Positions 25,510-35,318 of a stretch of DNA of 64,000 nt are shown here, piece by piece; within the stretch, counting starts at the first letter, position 1, and every line of letters starts with the position of its first letter. A model generated the notes under the pieces. It did no database searches and was not told where the DNA came from. It worked only from the letters and a program-made list of their open reading frames with translations. Made by a program: the position numbers and the translations under genes. Source of the DNA: QWHO01 sp021404945 (GTDB lineage Bacteria; Vulcanimicrobiota; Xenobia; Xenobiales; QWHO01); the NCBI GenBank assembly GCA_963169765.1, contig CAUJEN010000122.1, positions 5,771-69,770 on the forward strand, given 5' to 3'.

Positions 25510-26514
25510 TCACCCCCGTCGGCGCTGCAGACCCTGCCGCGAGCAAAGCTGCATGAGCAACAGTTGCATGACCATCCGCCCGTCGCTTCCCGTCTTAAGG
25601 CGGAGATCGGCTCTGAGCAGAGACTCGAAGGCGGTGCTCAGATCGCGGGTCGTCCAGGTGGCTGCCTCCTGGACCTGCTTTTTGAGCTGGAACTCTTTCT
25701 TGGCCGGAAAGGCGGCCTTGAGCGCCGCCTGGCTGGGGGAGAGATGGGCTACCTGGGCCATGGAGTTGCAGTAGCTGTTGAGATAGCTCAGAAGGCCGAT
25801 GGGACTGTCGTCGTCAGCCATCAACCGGTCGAGCACCTCGATGGCCTCCTTCAAGCTTCCCTGCCCGATGGCGGCTGTGAGCCGCCAGATCTGGACACTG
25901 GCCGAGAACGGGACCATTTCTCTCACCATGGAGCGCGTGACCGGCTCGGCTCCGGCATAGAGGGCCAGTCGGGTCAGGTGGCTCTCCAGCAGTCTCAGCT
26001 CATCGCCAACTCGGGTCAGCAACTCCTGCTGGGCGTCACTTTCGAAGCGAGCCTTGTGGAGCTTGAGGCGCGCGCGTAGCCAGGCGGGTCGATCCGACTC
26101 GCTGATCTCGGCCTGAACCGTAACGCCAAGTCGGGCAGCGGCCGACAGCAGGCTCTCTTTCTTGGGCAAGCTGGCCGCTGTCAAGACCGTGACCACGCCT
26201 GGATCGCGGGCCGACTGCTCGAGCCCGGTCACTGCCGCCTGGGCAACCGGCGGGGCCAGCTCGTCCGCCCCGCGCAGCTCGAGCAGGCGAACCGAGGTCA
26301 GCATGGGCAGCTCGGCCAGCGCATCCAGTACGACCCCCGATTTCATGGCCTTGGAGCAGCGAAGAACACGGTGATTGAACTCGGCCAGCCCGGGCTCGAG
26401 CGTGTGGGAGCGCAGGTGATCCAGGGCCAGATCGACCAGGAACTCGTCTTTTCCCAGCACCAGGTAGACAGAAGACCGGGGAGGCTCGGCTCCCAGCAGC
26501 TCGAGCAAGTTCAA
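25510..26514 (-). CDS. holA: DNA polymerase III subunit delta
   Basis: Delta subunit of the clamp loader, which opens the beta clamp. A 334-residue protein with the HolA pattern: SSVYLVLGKDEFLVDLALDHL at the N-terminus, LPMLTSVRLLELRGAD, DELRLLESHLTRLALYAG, SASVQIWRLTAAIGQGSLKEAIEVLDRLM and a C-terminal helical collar (LLSYLNSYCNSMAQ, LLRADLRLKTG). Its ATG overlaps the mtnA stop by 4 bases (ATGA), an unusual pairing that suggests transcription from the mtnA promoter. Confidence 0.92.
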   Translation of the reverse strand: MNLLELLGAEPPRSSVYLVLGKDEFLVDLALDHLRSHTLEPGLAEFNHRVLRCSKAMKSGVVLDALAELPMLTSVRLLELRGADELAPPVAQAAVTGLEQSARDPGVVTVLTAASLPKKESLLSAAARLGVTVQAEISESDRPAWLRARLKLHKARFESDAQQELLTRVGDELRLLESHLTRLALYAGAEPVTRSMVREMVPFSASVQIWRLTAAIGQGSLKEAIEVLDRLMADDDSPIGLLSYLNSYCNSMAQVAHLSPSQAALKAAFPAKKEFQLKKQVQEAATWTTRDLSTAFESLLRADLRLKTGSDGRMVMQLLLMQLCSRQGLQRRRG

Positions 26515-27542
26515 GGCTGGCTGGCCACCTGCGACAGGATGGGCGAGAAGGGGGGGCGGTGGACTCCCTGCTCGGTAATGATGGCCGTGACCAGCTCGGC
26601 CGGGGTCACATCGAAGGCTGGATTGAAGACCTGTACGCCGGAGGCGGCCACGGGCTGGCCGGACAGGTGGGTGACCTCGCGGCTGTCGCGTTGCTCGATG
26701 GGGATGTCGCGGCCGGACTCGATGGCCAGGTCGATGGTGGAGCCAGGCGCGGCCACGTAGAACGGGATGTCGTGCTGACGACAGAGGACGGCCAGCGTGT
26801 AGGTTCCGATCTTGTTGGCCACGTCTCCGCGCGAGGTGATCCGGTCGGAGCCGACCACGACCAGGTCGACCTGGCCCTGCTGCATGAGGTGCCCGGCCGC
26901 GCTATCGCAGAGCAGGGTGGCCGGAATGCCCTCGTGGGCCAGCTCCCAGGCGGTCAGGCGGGCACCCTGCAAGAAGGGACGGGTCTCGTCCACCCAGACG
27001 TGAATGGACTTGCCCTGCTCATGGGCGGCCCTGATCACGCCCAGGGCTGTACCGTAGTCGCCGGTGGCCAGCGCACCGGCGTTGCAGTGGGTGAGGATGC
27101 GGGCACCGGCAGGCACCAGCTCGGCCCCGTGACGACCCATGGCCCGGCACATGGCCTCGTCTTCGGCGGCGATGGTCCGGGCTTCCCTGATCAGTCGCTC
27201 GCGAAGCTCGGCCAGGCTCGTCGCTTCCTCGGCCGCTGCGTTCATGCGTCGGATGGCCCAGAACAGGTTGATCGCCGTTGGCCGGGTGGCGGCCAGCTCG
27301 GCGGAAACTTCGGCCAGCTCCGCCCGCACAGCCTCGAGAGAGTCTTGCTTCGAGTGCAGGGCTGACAGGGCCAGCCCGTAGGCGGCCGTGATTCCGATGG
27401 CGGGGGCCCCGCGGATCCGCATGCTGCGGATGGCCTCGGCTGCCTCAGGGCCGCTGCGAATCTCGCGCCACACCTCTTCCAGCGGAAGCCGGGTCTGGTC
27501 GATCAGGCGGGCGCTCTGGCCCTCGAAAAGAATGGGTTTCAC
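26511..27542 (-). CDS. mtnA: S-methyl-5-thioribose-1-phosphate isomerase
   Basis: Isomerises methylthioribose-1-phosphate to methylthioribulose-1-phosphate in methionine salvage. A 343-residue protein of the eIF2B-like family with RIRGAPAIGITAAYG, the catalytic Cys at 153 (THCNAGALATGDYGTALG) and Asp at 233 (VVVGSDRITSRGDVANKIGT), all intact. GTG start at 27542 with GGAG eight bases upstream. No other salvage genes are adjacent; the downstream partner is holA by a 4-base overlap. Confidence 0.95.
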   Translation of the reverse strand: MKPILFEGQSARLIDQTRLPLEEVWREIRSGPEAAEAIRSMRIRGAPAIGITAAYGLALSALHSKQDSLEAVRAELAEVSAELAATRPTAINLFWAIRRMNAAAEEATSLAELRERLIREARTIAAEDEAMCRAMGRHGAELVPAGARILTHCNAGALATGDYGTALGVIRAAHEQGKSIHVWVDETRPFLQGARLTAWELAHEGIPATLLCDSAAGHLMQQGQVDLVVVGSDRITSRGDVANKIGTYTLAVLCRQHDIPFYVAAPGSTIDLAIESGRDIPIEQRDSREVTHLSGQPVAASGVQVFNPAFDVTPAELVTAIITEQGVHRPPFSPILSQVASQP

Positions 27543-27662
27543 TGCCTGGCTCCTCGCGTTGTGGGCGTTCCGTGCTGAAGGTATTGCCTCTTCTACCGGG
27601 GCGCCTGCATGCCTGTCTCGCTTGCTCCTGGAAAACCTTAAGCGGCTTTGCGCTTGAGAATG

Positions 27663-28190
27663 TCAGGGCTCGTCGAGCTCGCGGTCGAGCAGACCGAGCA
27701 GCTTGACGTTCCACCACTTGCCTTCCGAGTAGTGAGACTCACGCTCGACTCCTTCGGTCTTGAAGCCCACCTTTTCGAAGATGCGGCGGGCTCGCTCGTT
27801 GTGCTCGAGCACGCGGGCTTCCAGCCGATGCATTCTGAGCTCTTCAAAGGCAAACTTGCACAGGGTGTAGACCGCATCGCTGCCGATGCCCTTACCCCAG
27901 AAGGAGTGCTCGCCGATCAGAACCCCCACCTCGGCCCGGCCCACCCGCACTTCCATGTCGGCCAGCTCGATGTTGCCAAGATACTCGCCGTCCAGGCTCT
28001 TGATGGCGAAGATCTGAGTATTGGGGCTGGTGGTGGAGGTCTCGTACCAGCGCTCGACCTCCCAGACCGACTTCGGCAGCGGGTTCATGCCGGCCAGGCG
28101 GATCAGCTCCCGATCGTTGGCCCACTGGTAGTTCTTCAGGAGATCGTGGCGTTCCACGCTCCAGAGGCGGATCAGCTTGCCTTGAATCAC
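27663..28190 (-). CDS. GNAT-family N-acetyltransferase
   Basis: About 175 residues, of the RimJ/RimL (acetyltransf_3) type. The acetyl-CoA-binding region is VGVLIGEHSFWGKGIGSDAV, with the final strand in NERARRIFEKVGFKTEGVERE. N-terminal IQGKLIRLWSVERHDL fits the family start, so GTG at 28190 is preferred over an ATG at 28232, which has no ribosome site. The substrate is unknown; members acetylate ribosomal protein or antibiotic amines. Confidence 0.88.
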   Translation of the reverse strand: MIQGKLIRLWSVERHDLLKNYQWANDRELIRLAGMNPLPKSVWEVERWYETSTTSPNTQIFAIKSLDGEYLGNIELADMEVRVGRAEVGVLIGEHSFWGKGIGSDAVYTLCKFAFEELRMHRLEARVLEHNERARRIFEKVGFKTEGVERESHYSEGKWWNVKLLGLLDRELDEP

Positions 28191-28435
28191 TCCCGGCCTT
28201 TCGAGCAGCCCGCTGAAACGCCTCCAGCGCATTAAGGGAAGGAGGATCCTTGGCTTTCATGGAAACAGGCAGAGCGTTGGAGGCGCGCGGTTTGAAGGCA
28301 GGAAGGGATCCGTCGGACTCGAAACCGGCGACACGGATACGATTCACACCAGAGCCCCGGTTCGAGGATTGAGCCGAGTCAGGGCTCATTCGTAGTTTTC
28401 CCGCAATCTAGAGGAGAGAGCAGAAAAGCGGAACA

Positions 28436-31400
28436 ATGGCGGAGACCACCACCACCCAGTACCAGGTTCAGAAGTATCTGACTCTGGTCAAGCTCCACCC
28501 CGAGAGTGCCGAAGCTCATTTTGGGCTGGGGATGGCGTATGAGGAAGCCGGTCAGACCGCCGACGCAAACAAGGAATATGAGCAGGCCATCAAGCTCGAC
28601 TCCAAGCATGCCAAGTCCTATCTTCATCGTGGCTTTCTCCTGGCTCGCGGGGCCGAGCTGAAGCTGGCTCTGGAAGAGTGGCGCAAGGCCTTCAAGAACG
28701 ACCCCAATCTCCACATGTTGTTCAGCGACCCGGACACGGCCGCTATGTACAAAAAGAAGATCGGCTCAGCCATCCAGCAGTTCGAGCGTCCTATCGTGGT
28801 CAACCCCAAGGACTCGTTTGCTCATTACCAGCTGGGCTCGGCCTACAAGCTGTTCGGTCGTCTGGAGCTGGCTCTCCAGAGCCTCAAGCGAGCTCTCGAC
28901 GTCAATCCGCGCCTCTGGGAAGCCTACGAGCAGTGCGGCGAGATCTACACCAGGCTCAGCCAGAACAAGCTGGCCATCGACAACTTCAAGAAGGCGGTCG
29001 AAGCCAATCCACGTTACGCCGACGCCCATTTTCAGCTCGGTGAGGTATACGCCCGCGAGAATATGGGCGCGCTGGCGGTGCGTCACCTCGATCGGGCCAT
29101 TGAGCTCGATCCCGAGCAGCCCCGCTTCTACTTTGCCCTGGGACGCGTCTACTTCAACCAGGCCAAGTTCAAGAACGCCATGCAGCAGTTCCAGAAGGCC
29201 CTCGACCTCAGCCCTACCACGCCTGAGATCCACTTCCATCTGGCCGAATGCTGCAAGAGCATGTATCGTCCCGACCTGGCCATTCAATGCTATGAGAGGG
29301 CGATCGAGCTCAATCCTCGTTATGGCGAGGCGGTGCGCGAGTTGGGCCAGATTGCCATGCAACTGGGCGACATGCCCAAAGCCATCGAGACCTTCGTCAA
29401 GTCTTTGGAGGAAAACCCTTCCGACCCCGAGATGCACTACAGCCTGGCCCAGGCCTACCAGCGCACCGGGCAGCTCGACAAAGCGGCCGAGCATTACCAG
29501 CAGTCGATCTCGCTCAGCCCCAAGGATGCCTACGCCACCTATACCCTGGGAACGGTCTACCAGACTCTGAGCAAGCACGAGGATGCCGTGCAGGCGTTCC
29601 GGCTGGCGGTCGACCTCAAACCCAATGACGCCCAGTATCATCTCAGCCTGGCCAAGGCGCTGCTCAAGCTCGGCCGCAACCAGGAAGCCATCGACGAGCT
29701 GCGCGAGGCCATCAAGCTCAATCCCAACGACCTCGAGACCAATGTGATGCTGGCCGAGGCCAACTTTACCGCCGGTCGTTTCGACGAGGCGATCGACATC
29801 TACAAGCGGCTCACCCAGATGAAGCCCGACTCGGTGGACGCGCATTTCCAGTTGGCTGAAGCCTTCATGAAGCTCAATCTGGGCGAGTATGCCTTCGAGT
29901 CCTACCAGAACGCCGTCAAGCTTTCCCCCAAGCACGTCGGCGCTCTGCACGGGTTGGGCATGGTCTACCTGCACACCAAGGGCAAGCCCAGCATCGCGGT
30001 CGATTTCTTGCGTCAGGCTCTGGATCTCGAGGCGGGACATATCCCCTCTATCGTGGCTCTGGGCGATGCCTACGTGCAGCTCAATCAGCCCGAGCGCGCG
30101 CTGGATAGCTTCAAGAAGAGCCTCGAGATCGAGAAGAACAACCCCCAGCTTCTGGTCAGCTACGCCGACGCCCTGGCCCGCGCCGGCATGTCCGAGCAGG
30201 CCATGGACGAGATGGGCCGGGCCATCCAGCTGGCACCGGAAGATCTCGACATCCGCGTGCGCGCGGCCAAGATCTACATCGTGCAGGGCCGCCTGAATGA
30301 GGCGTTGGATCAGTATGAGCGCATGACCGAGATGGCTCGCGACCGAGAAGACCTCTGGAACGACCTGGGCAAGATGTACGAGCAGGCCGGCCGGCTCGAA
30401 GACGCCAAGAAAGCCTTTACCCGTGTTCTCGAGCTCGAACCGGATCATCATGAAGCCACCCAGCACCTCGACGCGCTCTTCGAGGGGAGAGTCATCCAGA
30501 CGCAGCCGACGACCCCGGCTAAAGCCCGTCCCACTCCCACTCCCACTCCCACTCCCACTCCGCGTGCCGAGCCGGTGCCGCCGCCTGTCCCAGAGCCTGT
30601 TGCGCCCGAGCCCGAGCCTGAGCCTGAGCCTGTGGCAGTCGCGCCCGAGCCCGAGCCCGAACCGGTCCCTGAGCCTGTCGCGGTCGAGCCCGAGCCTGAG
30701 CCGATCCCTGAGCCCGTCGCGGTTGAGCCCGAGCCCGAGCCAGTCCCTGAGCCGGTCGCGGTTGAGCCCGAGCCCGAGCCTGAACCGGTTAACCCGGTGC
30801 TGGCCCAGGTCGAGGCTTTCGCTCGCCAGGCCGAGGATGCTCGGGCCCGCGGCAAGCTGGGCGAAGCCAAGCAAAGTCTGACGGAGCTGCTGGCCATCCA
30901 ACCGGACCACTACCAGAGCTACTATCAGTTGGCCCAGATCGCTCGAGAAGAGGGAGATACCTCGCAGCGGACGGTGCTCATCAATTACGGTCGAGTTCTG
31001 GCCGAAACGGCTGGCGATACCAGCTACGTCGAGCTCTTTGACGCCGAGGCGGCATCTGCCGTGGTCGAGCCCACCCCCGAGCCCACTCCCGAGCCCGCTC
31101 CCGAGCCCGCTCCCGAGCCCGAGAAGGCGGCAGCCCCGGCCAGGGTGGAGCCCGAGAAGGCGCCTGCCAGGGCGAAGGCCGAGCCGGCTCGTCCGGCCGC
31201 CGGCGTCGAGCGGGTCAAGACGGCCAGCGACGAGGAAATCGCCGAAGTCTACGAGATGGCCACCGACTTCCTCGAGTTGGGCAAGACGGACAAGGCTCAG
31301 AGCAAGCTCGAGGCCGTTCTGCGGATGGATTCCGGGCATACTCAGGCCATGCACAAACTGGCCGGGCTCCTGCTCGAGGCCGGTCAGGCCGAGTCCGCTC

Positions 31401-34400
31401 TCAGTTGGCTCGAGAAAGCCACCTTGCTCGAACCCAGTGCTGAATCGGTGGCCCGACTGGTTGAGGTGTGCGGGCAACTGGGCAAGGCCGAAGTGGCCGT
31501 GGGAGCCATCGAGAGCGCTCTGGTCACCAACCCCGACAACGCCGAGTTGCGGGCCACCTTCGACAAGTTCGTGCTGGACGAGGCCCGGGCCCATGAGCAG
31601 GCCGGGCGCTATGAAGAGGCCCTGACCAGCTACCAGAAGCTTGCTCAGAAAGCCGCTCAGGCCGAATCAGGGCGCCTCTTCGCGTCCTGGGCCGAGCAGT
31701 TGGCGGCGGCCGGGGAGCACGAGGAGGCTATCGCCGTCTACGACCGCCAGGCGGCCCGGGGTATCGAGCCCGAGATGGCCCGGGCTCGTGCCGCGGAGAT
31801 CTATGCCGCCTGGGCCGTGGCCCTGGAGGAGGCCGGCAGCTACGACGACGCCATCGACGTCTATGAGCGGCTGCGCGAGGCTCAGCCCGAGATTGAGCAG
31901 GCTGTCTCGGAGATCGTGCGCCTGTCGGCTGTCTGGGCCGAGAAGTTCGAGAAAGACCGCCTCTTTGAGAAGGCACTGGAAATTTTTGATCGCCTGGCCG
32001 CCCGAGTGGGCGAGCGGACCGAGGTTTCCCAGCACGTCGCCCGGGTCTACCAGACCTGGGCCAGCCATCTGGAAGAGCAGGGCGAGCCCGCTCGGGCCAA
32101 GGACGTGCTGGCCCACCTGGTCGCTCGTCAGCCGGAGAACCCCGAGGTCGCCCGGATGATGGGCCGGCTCTACCGCGTCCAATCCGAGAAGCTGGAATCG
32201 GAAGGCAACTTCGAGGAAGCCATCACGCTCTTTGCCAACCAGCTTCAGGAGACTCCCGACGACCCCCAGTTGCTGGTCGAGATCACTCGTCTCTACAAGG
32301 CCTGGGCCGAGCAGTTCGAGGCTGCCGGTGACTACGAGAAGGCGATCGAGATTTTCCAGACCATGAGTGCTCGATTCCCGGACAGCAGCATTCCTGGAAC
32401 CGAGATCCGCCGTCTCCACCGCGATTGGGCCATGCACCACTACACCGACGGAGCTTACGATTACTCCATCGCCATCTTTACCAGGGCTTTGGAGGCCAAT
32501 CCTGGCGACGAAGAGCTCACCAAGGACACGCGGCGCGTCTACCGCGAGTGGTCTTCGCGTTTTGAGTCCGACAGCGACTACGAGAACGCCATCGACATCG
32601 TGAACCGGATGCTCGCGAGCGGCGTCGGCGAGGAGAAGGACAGCGACCGGGTCGTAGACCTCTATATCAACTGGTCTCGCCATCTAGGGCAAGACGAGCA
32701 GCGCGAGGCGGCCCTGGACGTGCTGCGGCGACTGCTGGCCGAGCAACCGACCAACGCCCGCGTGCAAGAAGAGATGGTCAGTCTGTTCGGGTCCAAGGCG
32801 GCCGACCACGAAGCCTCCGGCAACTACCCCGAGGCCATCGCCGTCTACAACGACCTGATGGTTGAGAACCCCGATTTGCCGGGCATTCCCCAGAAGATCG
32901 CCACCGTCTATCGAATCTGGTCCAAGGCCCTGGAAGCGGAAGGCCAGCCCGAGGCCGCCGTGGAGAAGCTGCAAGAGCTGGTCAGCTTGCAGCCTGAGAC
33001 CGAGGTTGCTGAGGAGATCGAGCGCATTTACACCGGGTGGGCCAAAGCCCTCGAGGAGAGTGGCGAGGTCGACCAGTCGGTGGCGGTCCTGGAGAAGTTG
33101 CGTGGGGTCAAGCCCGAGGCGGCCGGGGCCGACGATGAGATCTTCCGGCTCTATGCTTCTCAGGCTCAGTCTCAAGAGGCCCAGGGCGACTACGAGGAAG
33201 CTATCGCCACCATGGGCAAGGTTCTCGAGCGGAGCCCCGACAATCAACAGACGCTGGATGAGCGGCGTCGCCTGCATAAAGCCTGGATCGACGCCCTGGA
33301 GGCCGAGGGGTTGTTCGAGGCAGCCCTGCAAGTCGGGCAGTCCTGGCAGGTGCTCGAGCCTGACTGGCCCCAGGCCGTCTCCGAACAGGCTCGGACCAGC
33401 CAGGCGTGGGCCATGGCCTTGCAGGAGCAGGGCAGTTTTGCCGAGGCGGTGGCAACTCTCGAGCGTTTGCTCGAGACCCAGCCCGAGAGCAAGCAAGCTG
33501 CCGGTGCTCTGGGTCGGCTCTATCTGGACTGGGCCGAGGCCAGTGCGACCAGCAACCAGTATGAGGAAGCTCTGGAGATCCTGACGCGTCTTTTCACCAG
33601 TCAGCCTGAGTATCCGGGAGCCCTGGACAAGTCTTACGAGCTCTATGAGAGCTGGGCGCGCTACGAGGTGTCCGAGGGTCGCTATGAAGAGGGAATCGGG
33701 GTGCTGGATCGGCTGGTGGCTCTGGTTCCGGACCGACCTGGCATTGCCGAGCGGATCATCGAGCTTCATTACGAGTGGGCCGACCATCTCGATGAGGTCG
33801 GGGCTCTGGCGGTCTATCAGAGCCTGCTCGAGCGCGACCCCAACCAGGAGCGGGCTCGTTCGAAGGTGTCCGGGCTCAACGTGGACGTGGCTCGCCAACT
33901 CGAGGAAGAGGGCAATTACGTCGAGGCCCTCAAGATGTATCAGGAGATGGGGGCTGGCTTCGAGGACGTGATTCGCTGCCAGTTCGGAGTGGCCCAGACG
34001 CATGAGGCCAACGGGGACCCGGCGGCGGCCATCGCCGTCTATGAGGCTATTCTAGAGCAGCAGCCAGAGAACGAGTACGCAATTGCGGCCCTGGCCGAAA
34101 GACGTATCGATCAGGCCGACAAATGGGCGGCAGAAGGCAAGGTCGAGGAGGCGGTCGGTTTCTACCGCCAGACCCTGCTGAGCGACCCGGAGAATCCTCG
34201 CTGCCACGAGAGTGTGTACAGGCTCTACGGCGAGAGTGACCAGGCTCGTGAGCTGATCGAGTTCTATCGCGATCTTCAAAAGGACGCTCCCGACCATCCC
34301 ATCTTCCTGCTTTACCTGGCGCGAGCTTATTGCCACGTCGGCAAAGACACTCTGGCCGTTGTGCAGTACCGAAAGCTTCTGCAGAGTCATCCCTCGGCCG

Positions 34401-34786
34401 AGGTGCACGTCGATCTGGCGCGCACATACAACCGCTTGAAGAAATCCCGGGAGGCCGTGCAAGCAGTGGAGAAAGCGCTGGAAGCCGATCCGAGCTACAT
34501 CCCTGCCTACCGCGAGCAGGTCCGCACGCATATTCTCGCCGAGGAGTATCCCGAAGCTCTGGCAGCGGCCCAGGCTGCTCTGGCCACCGGCGCGATGGAC
34601 GACGTGACCGTGGAGTGGCTCAACGCCCTGATGCCCGCCCTCGAGGGTGGCACGGCGCCCGACCAGGAGCTGGTGGACCAACCCTATGTCGTGACGGAGG
34701 AAGTGGTGGTCATCGAGCCCGCCCCGGGCGACGAGGACACTTCCTCGGCCAGTGGAGACGACGGCGGCATGGTGGGGATGCTGTAG
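28436..34786 (+). CDS. Giant TPR-repeat protein with Pro/Glu-rich linkers
   Basis: A 2116-residue protein without a signal peptide. Residues about 1-690 are canonical 34-residue TPRs in an almost unbroken solenoid (ALQSLKRALDVNPRLWEAYE, AIELDPEQPRFYFALGRVYF). A first P-E-P-E-P-V linker spans about 700-785 and a short helical island about 785-865; a second Pro/Ala linker spans about 870-920. From about 1075 to 1790 it changes to a different repeat of 41 residues with the pattern Y..WA..LE..G.YE.AI, about 18 copies (31670-33810). Canonical TPR-like units return near the C-terminus, which ends in an acidic Ser/Gly tail. It probably scaffolds a large assembly, perhaps the pilus-like or kinase systems nearby (inference). 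The ATG is preceded by AGAGGAGAG at a rather long distance. Confidence 0.9.
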   Translation: MAETTTTQYQVQKYLTLVKLHPESAEAHFGLGMAYEEAGQTADANKEYEQAIKLDSKHAKSYLHRGFLLARGAELKLALEEWRKAFKNDPNLHMLFSDPDTAAMYKKKIGSAIQQFERPIVVNPKDSFAHYQLGSAYKLFGRLELALQSLKRALDVNPRLWEAYEQCGEIYTRLSQNKLAIDNFKKAVEANPRYADAHFQLGEVYARENMGALAVRHLDRAIELDPEQPRFYFALGRVYFNQAKFKNAMQQFQKALDLSPTTPEIHFHLAECCKSMYRPDLAIQCYERAIELNPRYGEAVRELGQIAMQLGDMPKAIETFVKSLEENPSDPEMHYSLAQAYQRTGQLDKAAEHYQQSISLSPKDAYATYTLGTVYQTLSKHEDAVQAFRLAVDLKPNDAQYHLSLAKALLKLGRNQEAIDELREAIKLNPNDLETNVMLAEANFTAGRFDEAIDIYKRLTQMKPDSVDAHFQLAEAFMKLNLGEYAFESYQNAVKLSPKHVGALHGLGMVYLHTKGKPSIAVDFLRQALDLEAGHIPSIVALGDAYVQLNQPERALDSFKKSLEIEKNNPQLLVSYADALARAGMSEQAMDEMGRAIQLAPEDLDIRVRAAKIYIVQGRLNEALDQYERMTEMARDREDLWNDLGKMYEQAGRLEDAKKAFTRVLELEPDHHEATQHLDALFEGRVIQTQPTTPAKARPTPTPTPTPTPRAEPVPPPVPEPVAPEPEPEPEPVAVAPEPEPEPVPEPVAVEPEPEPIPEPVAVEPEPEPVPEPVAVEPEPEPEPVNPVLAQVEAFARQAEDARARGKLGEAKQSLTELLAIQPDHYQSYYQLAQIAREEGDTSQRTVLINYGRVLAETAGDTSYVELFDAEAASAVVEPTPEPTPEPAPEPAPEPEKAAAPARVEPEKAPARAKAEPARPAAGVERVKTASDEEIAEVYEMATDFLELGKTDKAQSKLEAVLRMDSGHTQAMHKLAGLLLEAGQAESALSWLEKATLLEPSAESVARLVEVCGQLGKAEVAVGAIESALVTNPDNAELRATFDKFVLDEARAHEQAGRYEEALTSYQKLAQKAAQAESGRLFASWAEQLAAAGEHEEAIAVYDRQAARGIEPEMARARAAEIYAAWAVALEEAGSYDDAIDVYERLREAQPEIEQAVSEIVRLSAVWAEKFEKDRLFEKALEIFDRLAARVGERTEVSQHVARVYQTWASHLEEQGEPARAKDVLAHLVARQPENPEVARMMGRLYRVQSEKLESEGNFEEAITLFANQLQETPDDPQLLVEITRLYKAWAEQFEAAGDYEKAIEIFQTMSARFPDSSIPGTEIRRLHRDWAMHHYTDGAYDYSIAIFTRALEANPGDEELTKDTRRVYREWSSRFESDSDYENAIDIVNRMLASGVGEEKDSDRVVDLYINWSRHLGQDEQREAALDVLRRLLAEQPTNARVQEEMVSLFGSKAADHEASGNYPEAIAVYNDLMVENPDLPGIPQKIATVYRIWSKALEAEGQPEAAVEKLQELVSLQPETEVAEEIERIYTGWAKALEESGEVDQSVAVLEKLRGVKPEAAGADDEIFRLYASQAQSQEAQGDYEEAIATMGKVLERSPDNQQTLDERRRLHKAWIDALEAEGLFEAALQVGQSWQVLEPDWPQAVSEQARTSQAWAMALQEQGSFAEAVATLERLLETQPESKQAAGALGRLYLDWAEASATSNQYEEALEILTRLFTSQPEYPGALDKSYELYESWARYEVSEGRYEEGIGVLDRLVALVPDRPGIAERIIELHYEWADHLDEVGALAVYQSLLERDPNQERARSKVSGLNVDVARQLEEEGNYVEALKMYQEMGAGFEDVIRCQFGVAQTHEANGDPAAAIAVYEAILEQQPENEYAIAALAERRIDQADKWAAEGKVEEAVGFYRQTLLSDPENPRCHESVYRLYGESDQARELIEFYRDLQKDAPDHPIFLLYLARAYCHVGKDTLAVVQYRKLLQSHPSAEVHVDLARTYNRLKKSREAVQAVEKALEADPSYIPAYREQVRTHILAEEYPEALAAAQAALATGAMDDVTVEWLNALMPALEGGTAPDQELVDQPYVVTEEVVVIEPAPGDEDTSSASGDDGGMVGML

Positions 34787-34795
34787 ACGACCGCT

Positions 34796-34870
34796 TCAGG
34801 TCGGGTCGAACAGCAAACCGAAGCTGCCGCCCGGAGGGGCGGCCACGGCCAGGGTTCTCCAGGTGCGCAG
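34796..34870 (-). pseudogene. Remnant resembling the 3' end of the adjacent response-regulator gene
   Basis: Read on the minus strand, this stretch ends in GGSFGLLFDPT followed by TGA. The intact neighbour at 35315-36031 ends in GGSSLLFDFS. The 12-base run GTCGAACAGCAA is shared by the two 3' ends. No start or upstream coding sequence is left; the family A repeat array begins directly upstream. It is most simply a decayed second copy of the regulator's tail. Confidence 0.4.
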
Positions 34871-35004
34871 CCGGTGACACTGTTTTCCGGCTGCGCGACG
34901 CCCGACAGATTGTGCTGGAAGTCCGGCCGCCTTCAATATCTTGTGGTGGCGAGGCTGGGGTAGCGGCCCCCGAGAGCGCAGCGGGTGCTTGCGGCCGGAC
35001 TTCC
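34865..35004. repeat. Family A hairpin repeat, copy A1
   Basis: Starts with a perfect 10-bp inverted repeat GCGCAGCCGG/CCGGCTGCGC. It continues through a conserved ACAGATTGTGCT and a TTCAATATCTTG core. It closes with a second inverted repeat, GGAAGTCCGGCCGC pairing with GCGGCCGGACTTCC about 75 bases later. It lies in the convergent interval between the giant TPR gene and the response regulator. Confidence 0.8.
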
Positions 35005-35008
35005 AGGA

Positions 35009-35173
35009 GCGCAGCCGGAACCCCCCTTGACACAGTTTTCCGGCTGCGCGACGCCCCAACAGATTGTGCTGGAAGTCCGGCCGCCTTCAATATCTTGGGG
35101 TGGCGGAGGCGGGGTGCGGCCCCCGAGAGCGCAGCTCCTCCGACACCCCATGGGGGTTTGCGGCCGGACTTCC
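35009..35173. repeat. Family A hairpin repeat, copy A2
   Basis: Same plan as A1, with a 12-bp first stem (GCGCAGCCGGAA/TTCCGGCTGCGC) and a TTGACACAG loop. The second inverted repeat CTGGAAGTCCGGCCGC pairs with GCGGCCGGACTTCCAG. An insertion of about 25 bases in the middle makes it the longest copy. Confidence 0.8.
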
Positions 35174-35177
35174 AGGA

Positions 35178-35318
35178 GCGCGGCCGAAACCTCCTTGACA
35201 CAGTTCCCCGGCTGCGCGACGCCCAACATATTGTGCTAGAAGTCCGGCCGCCTACAATATCTTGTGGTGGCGGAGGTTCCCTCCGACACCACATGGGGGT
35301 TTGCGGCCGGACTTCTAG
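35178..35318. repeat. Family A hairpin repeat, copy A3
   Basis: First stem GCGCGGCCG/CGGCTGCGC with one G-T pair. The second stem has changed on both arms: CTAGAAGTCCGG pairs with CCGGACTTCTAG where A2 has CTGG/CCAG. The last bases of this copy provide the stop codon of the response-regulator gene. Confidence 0.8.

Noticed and set aside
28766..31594. 942-residue minus-strand open frame opposite the giant TPR gene
   Set aside because: Its repeats mirror those of the TPR gene on the other strand; no family features.
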